Of a stretch of DNA of 51,656 nucleotides, positions 50,760 to 51,656 are shown in pieces; position 1 is the stretch's first letter; every line of letters begins with the position of its first letter. Source of the DNA: an uncultured Clostridia bacterium. GTDB lineage: Bacteria; Bacillota; Clostridia; Oscillospirales; Ruminococcaceae. The stretch covers positions 1 through 51,656 of the forward strand of contig CALWNQ010000020.1 of assembly GCA_944382875.1 (NCBI GenBank), given 5' to 3'. A program made the position numbers and the translations under genes. The notes under the pieces were generated by a model. That model had not been told where the DNA came from, did not search any database, and was given only the letters and a program-made list of their open reading frames with translations.

Positions 50760-51656
50760 TTAATAATCAAGAATACGAATACGGGTTATCAGTTTCTCAT
50801 CCTTTTCCAGCAGCTTTGCAAGGACTGCTTTCAGTTCCATTTCTGGAATCTCCGGCGTCACAAATGCCCATTCATCCGCTGGCTGGTTTTTTCGCGTTAA
50901 AACACTCAGCCCCGGCATCAATTCTGCGGCAGCAGCACGGAACGCTTCCCCTCTTCCAGACTGCAGCCGAAGATAGAATGAAAACGGTTCTGTTTCGATG
51001 TCAATAACATGGTTTTCTGTGGAGTCTTCCCAACAAAGCGACTTGCATGTTGTATTGGATTTTGCAACGTCAATCATATCGGCGACCACAGCGCTTGCAG
51101 TCGGAAATTTGCCTGCGCCACGCCCATAAAAGACTACATCGCCGGTTGCATCACCACGGATCATGACTCCATTAAAAACATCATCGATATTGGCAAGCTG
51201 GCTGTGCTCTCCAATAAAGGCGGGAAATACTGCAACGGTCAGCTTGTCATCCGCAAGACGTTTCGCCCGCCCGATCAGCTTAATCACGCCGCCCCAATCT
51301 TCCGCATAAGCGACATCTTCCAGTGTCAGATTGGTAATTCCTTCCGTATGAACTGTATTGGGATACACATGCTTTCCAAAAGCGAGCGACGCCAGAATAC
51401 AGATTTTACGGCAGGTGTCATGCCCCTCGATATCGGCAGCTGGATTTCGTTCGGCATATCCCAAATCTTGCGCCATTTTCAGCGCTTCCGCAAAACCCAT
51501 CTGTTCATGGATCATTTTGGTAAGGATGAAGTTCGTGGTTCCGTTCAGGATTCCTGCTACCTCACTGATCTCATTAGCAGCCAAACATTGGTGCATTGGC
51601 CGGATAATCGGGATGCCACCGCCCACACTGGCTTCAAAGAAGAAGTTTACATTATG
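50760..51656 (-). CDS. hom: Homoserine dehydrogenase, 5' end outside the window
   Basis: The reading frame is open to the right edge (first visible residues HNVNFFFEASVGGGIPIIRP), giving 298 residues of a protein that is usually 400-430. The missing part is the NAD(P)-binding domain. Seen are ILNGTTNFILTKM, GYAERNPAADIEGHDTCRKI (substrate and catalytic lysine region) and VFYGRGAGKFPTASAVV. An ACT domain at the end (about the last 75 residues, FSFYLRLQSG onward) suggests threonine feedback. The GTG at 51626 is internal and not the start. Confidence 0.95.
   Translation of the reverse strand, partial: HNVNFFFEASVGGGIPIIRPMHQCLAANEISEVAGILNGTTNFILTKMIHEQMGFAEALKMAQDLGYAERNPAADIEGHDTCRKICILASLAFGKHVYPNTVHTEGITNLTLEDVAYAEDWGGVIKLIGRAKRLADDKLTVAVFPAFIGEHSQLANIDDVFNGVMIRGDATGDVVFYGRGAGKFPTASAVVADMIDVAKSNTTCKSLCWEDSTENHVIDIETEPFSFYLRLQSGRGEAFRAAAAELMPGLSVLTRKNQPADEWAFVTPEIPEMELKAVLAKLLEKDEKLITRIRILDY

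Overview
The window looks like chromosome of a low-to-mid GC, anaerobic, spore-former-related Firmicute of the class Clostridia, most likely in the Oscillospiraceae/Ruminococcaceae range. That placement is an inference. It rests on sigma-A type promoters with purine-rich Shine-Dalgarno (SD) sequences, a class III (oxygen-free) ribonucleotide reductase, a group II ECF transporter core, a class 1B dihydroorotate dehydrogenase with PyrK, a Clp ATPase with an N-terminal zinc finger, and a DUF5711 protein. No rRNA, tRNA, CRISPR array or complete insertion sequence was seen.

Layout. (1) Positions 1-775 are compositionally different and carry the start of a replication-initiator-like gene typical of Firmicute conjugative elements, so this looks like the edge of an integrated element. 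(2) 776-7190 holds an F420-ligase-like gene divergent from a LysR regulator, glycerol dehydrogenase gldA, and secA with a structured leader. (3) 7200-13100 (minus strand) holds two sugar operons. One has a TIM-barrel isomerase/epimerase, a truncated methyltransferase and a Gfo/Idh/MocA oxidoreductase, behind a promoter with a near-perfect catabolite (cre) site. The other is araB-araD plus an SGNH hydrolase. (4) 13130-14720 is mgtE with a leader that contains a proline-bearing mini-ORF and a long hairpin. (5) 14830-26250 is a long co-directional housekeeping run: ruvC-ruvA-ruvB, an rRNA-type methyltransferase, ecfA1-ecfA2-ecfT-truA, a DUF5711 protein, cvpA, pgsA and a Clp ATPase. (6) 26360-29520 is an anaerobic ribonucleotide reductase operon in which the glycyl-radical tail is a separate 52-residue protein. 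It sits between nrdD and nrdG, behind a promoter with two NrdR-like boxes exactly 31 bp apart.

(7) 29535-33003 holds a PocR-AraC regulator, an ASKHA ferredoxin protein and a DUF2284 protein, a set usually linked to corrinoid methyl transfer. (8) 33124-36290 is a GH38 alpha-mannosidase. (9) 36300-42065 holds an NSS sodium symporter and a heterodimeric ABC exporter controlled by a MarR protein with recognisable operators. (10) 42030-45440 holds a GH106-like glycosidase and a 42-residue membrane protein with its own promoter and terminator. (11) 45480-51656 holds an acyl-CoA synthetase, ruvX, pyrD, pyrK, aspartate kinase and a partial homoserine dehydrogenase.

How the genes fit together. Most of the window is ordinary core metabolism (DNA repair, secretion, pyrimidine and aspartate-family synthesis, anaerobic dNTP supply), interleaved with carbohydrate use (arabinose/ribulose, mannosides, probably rhamnosides). 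The least ordinary signals are the three-piece ribonucleotide reductase, the mgtE leader, the MarR operator set, the orphan corrinoid-activation trio, the isolated small membrane protein and the mobile-element edge.
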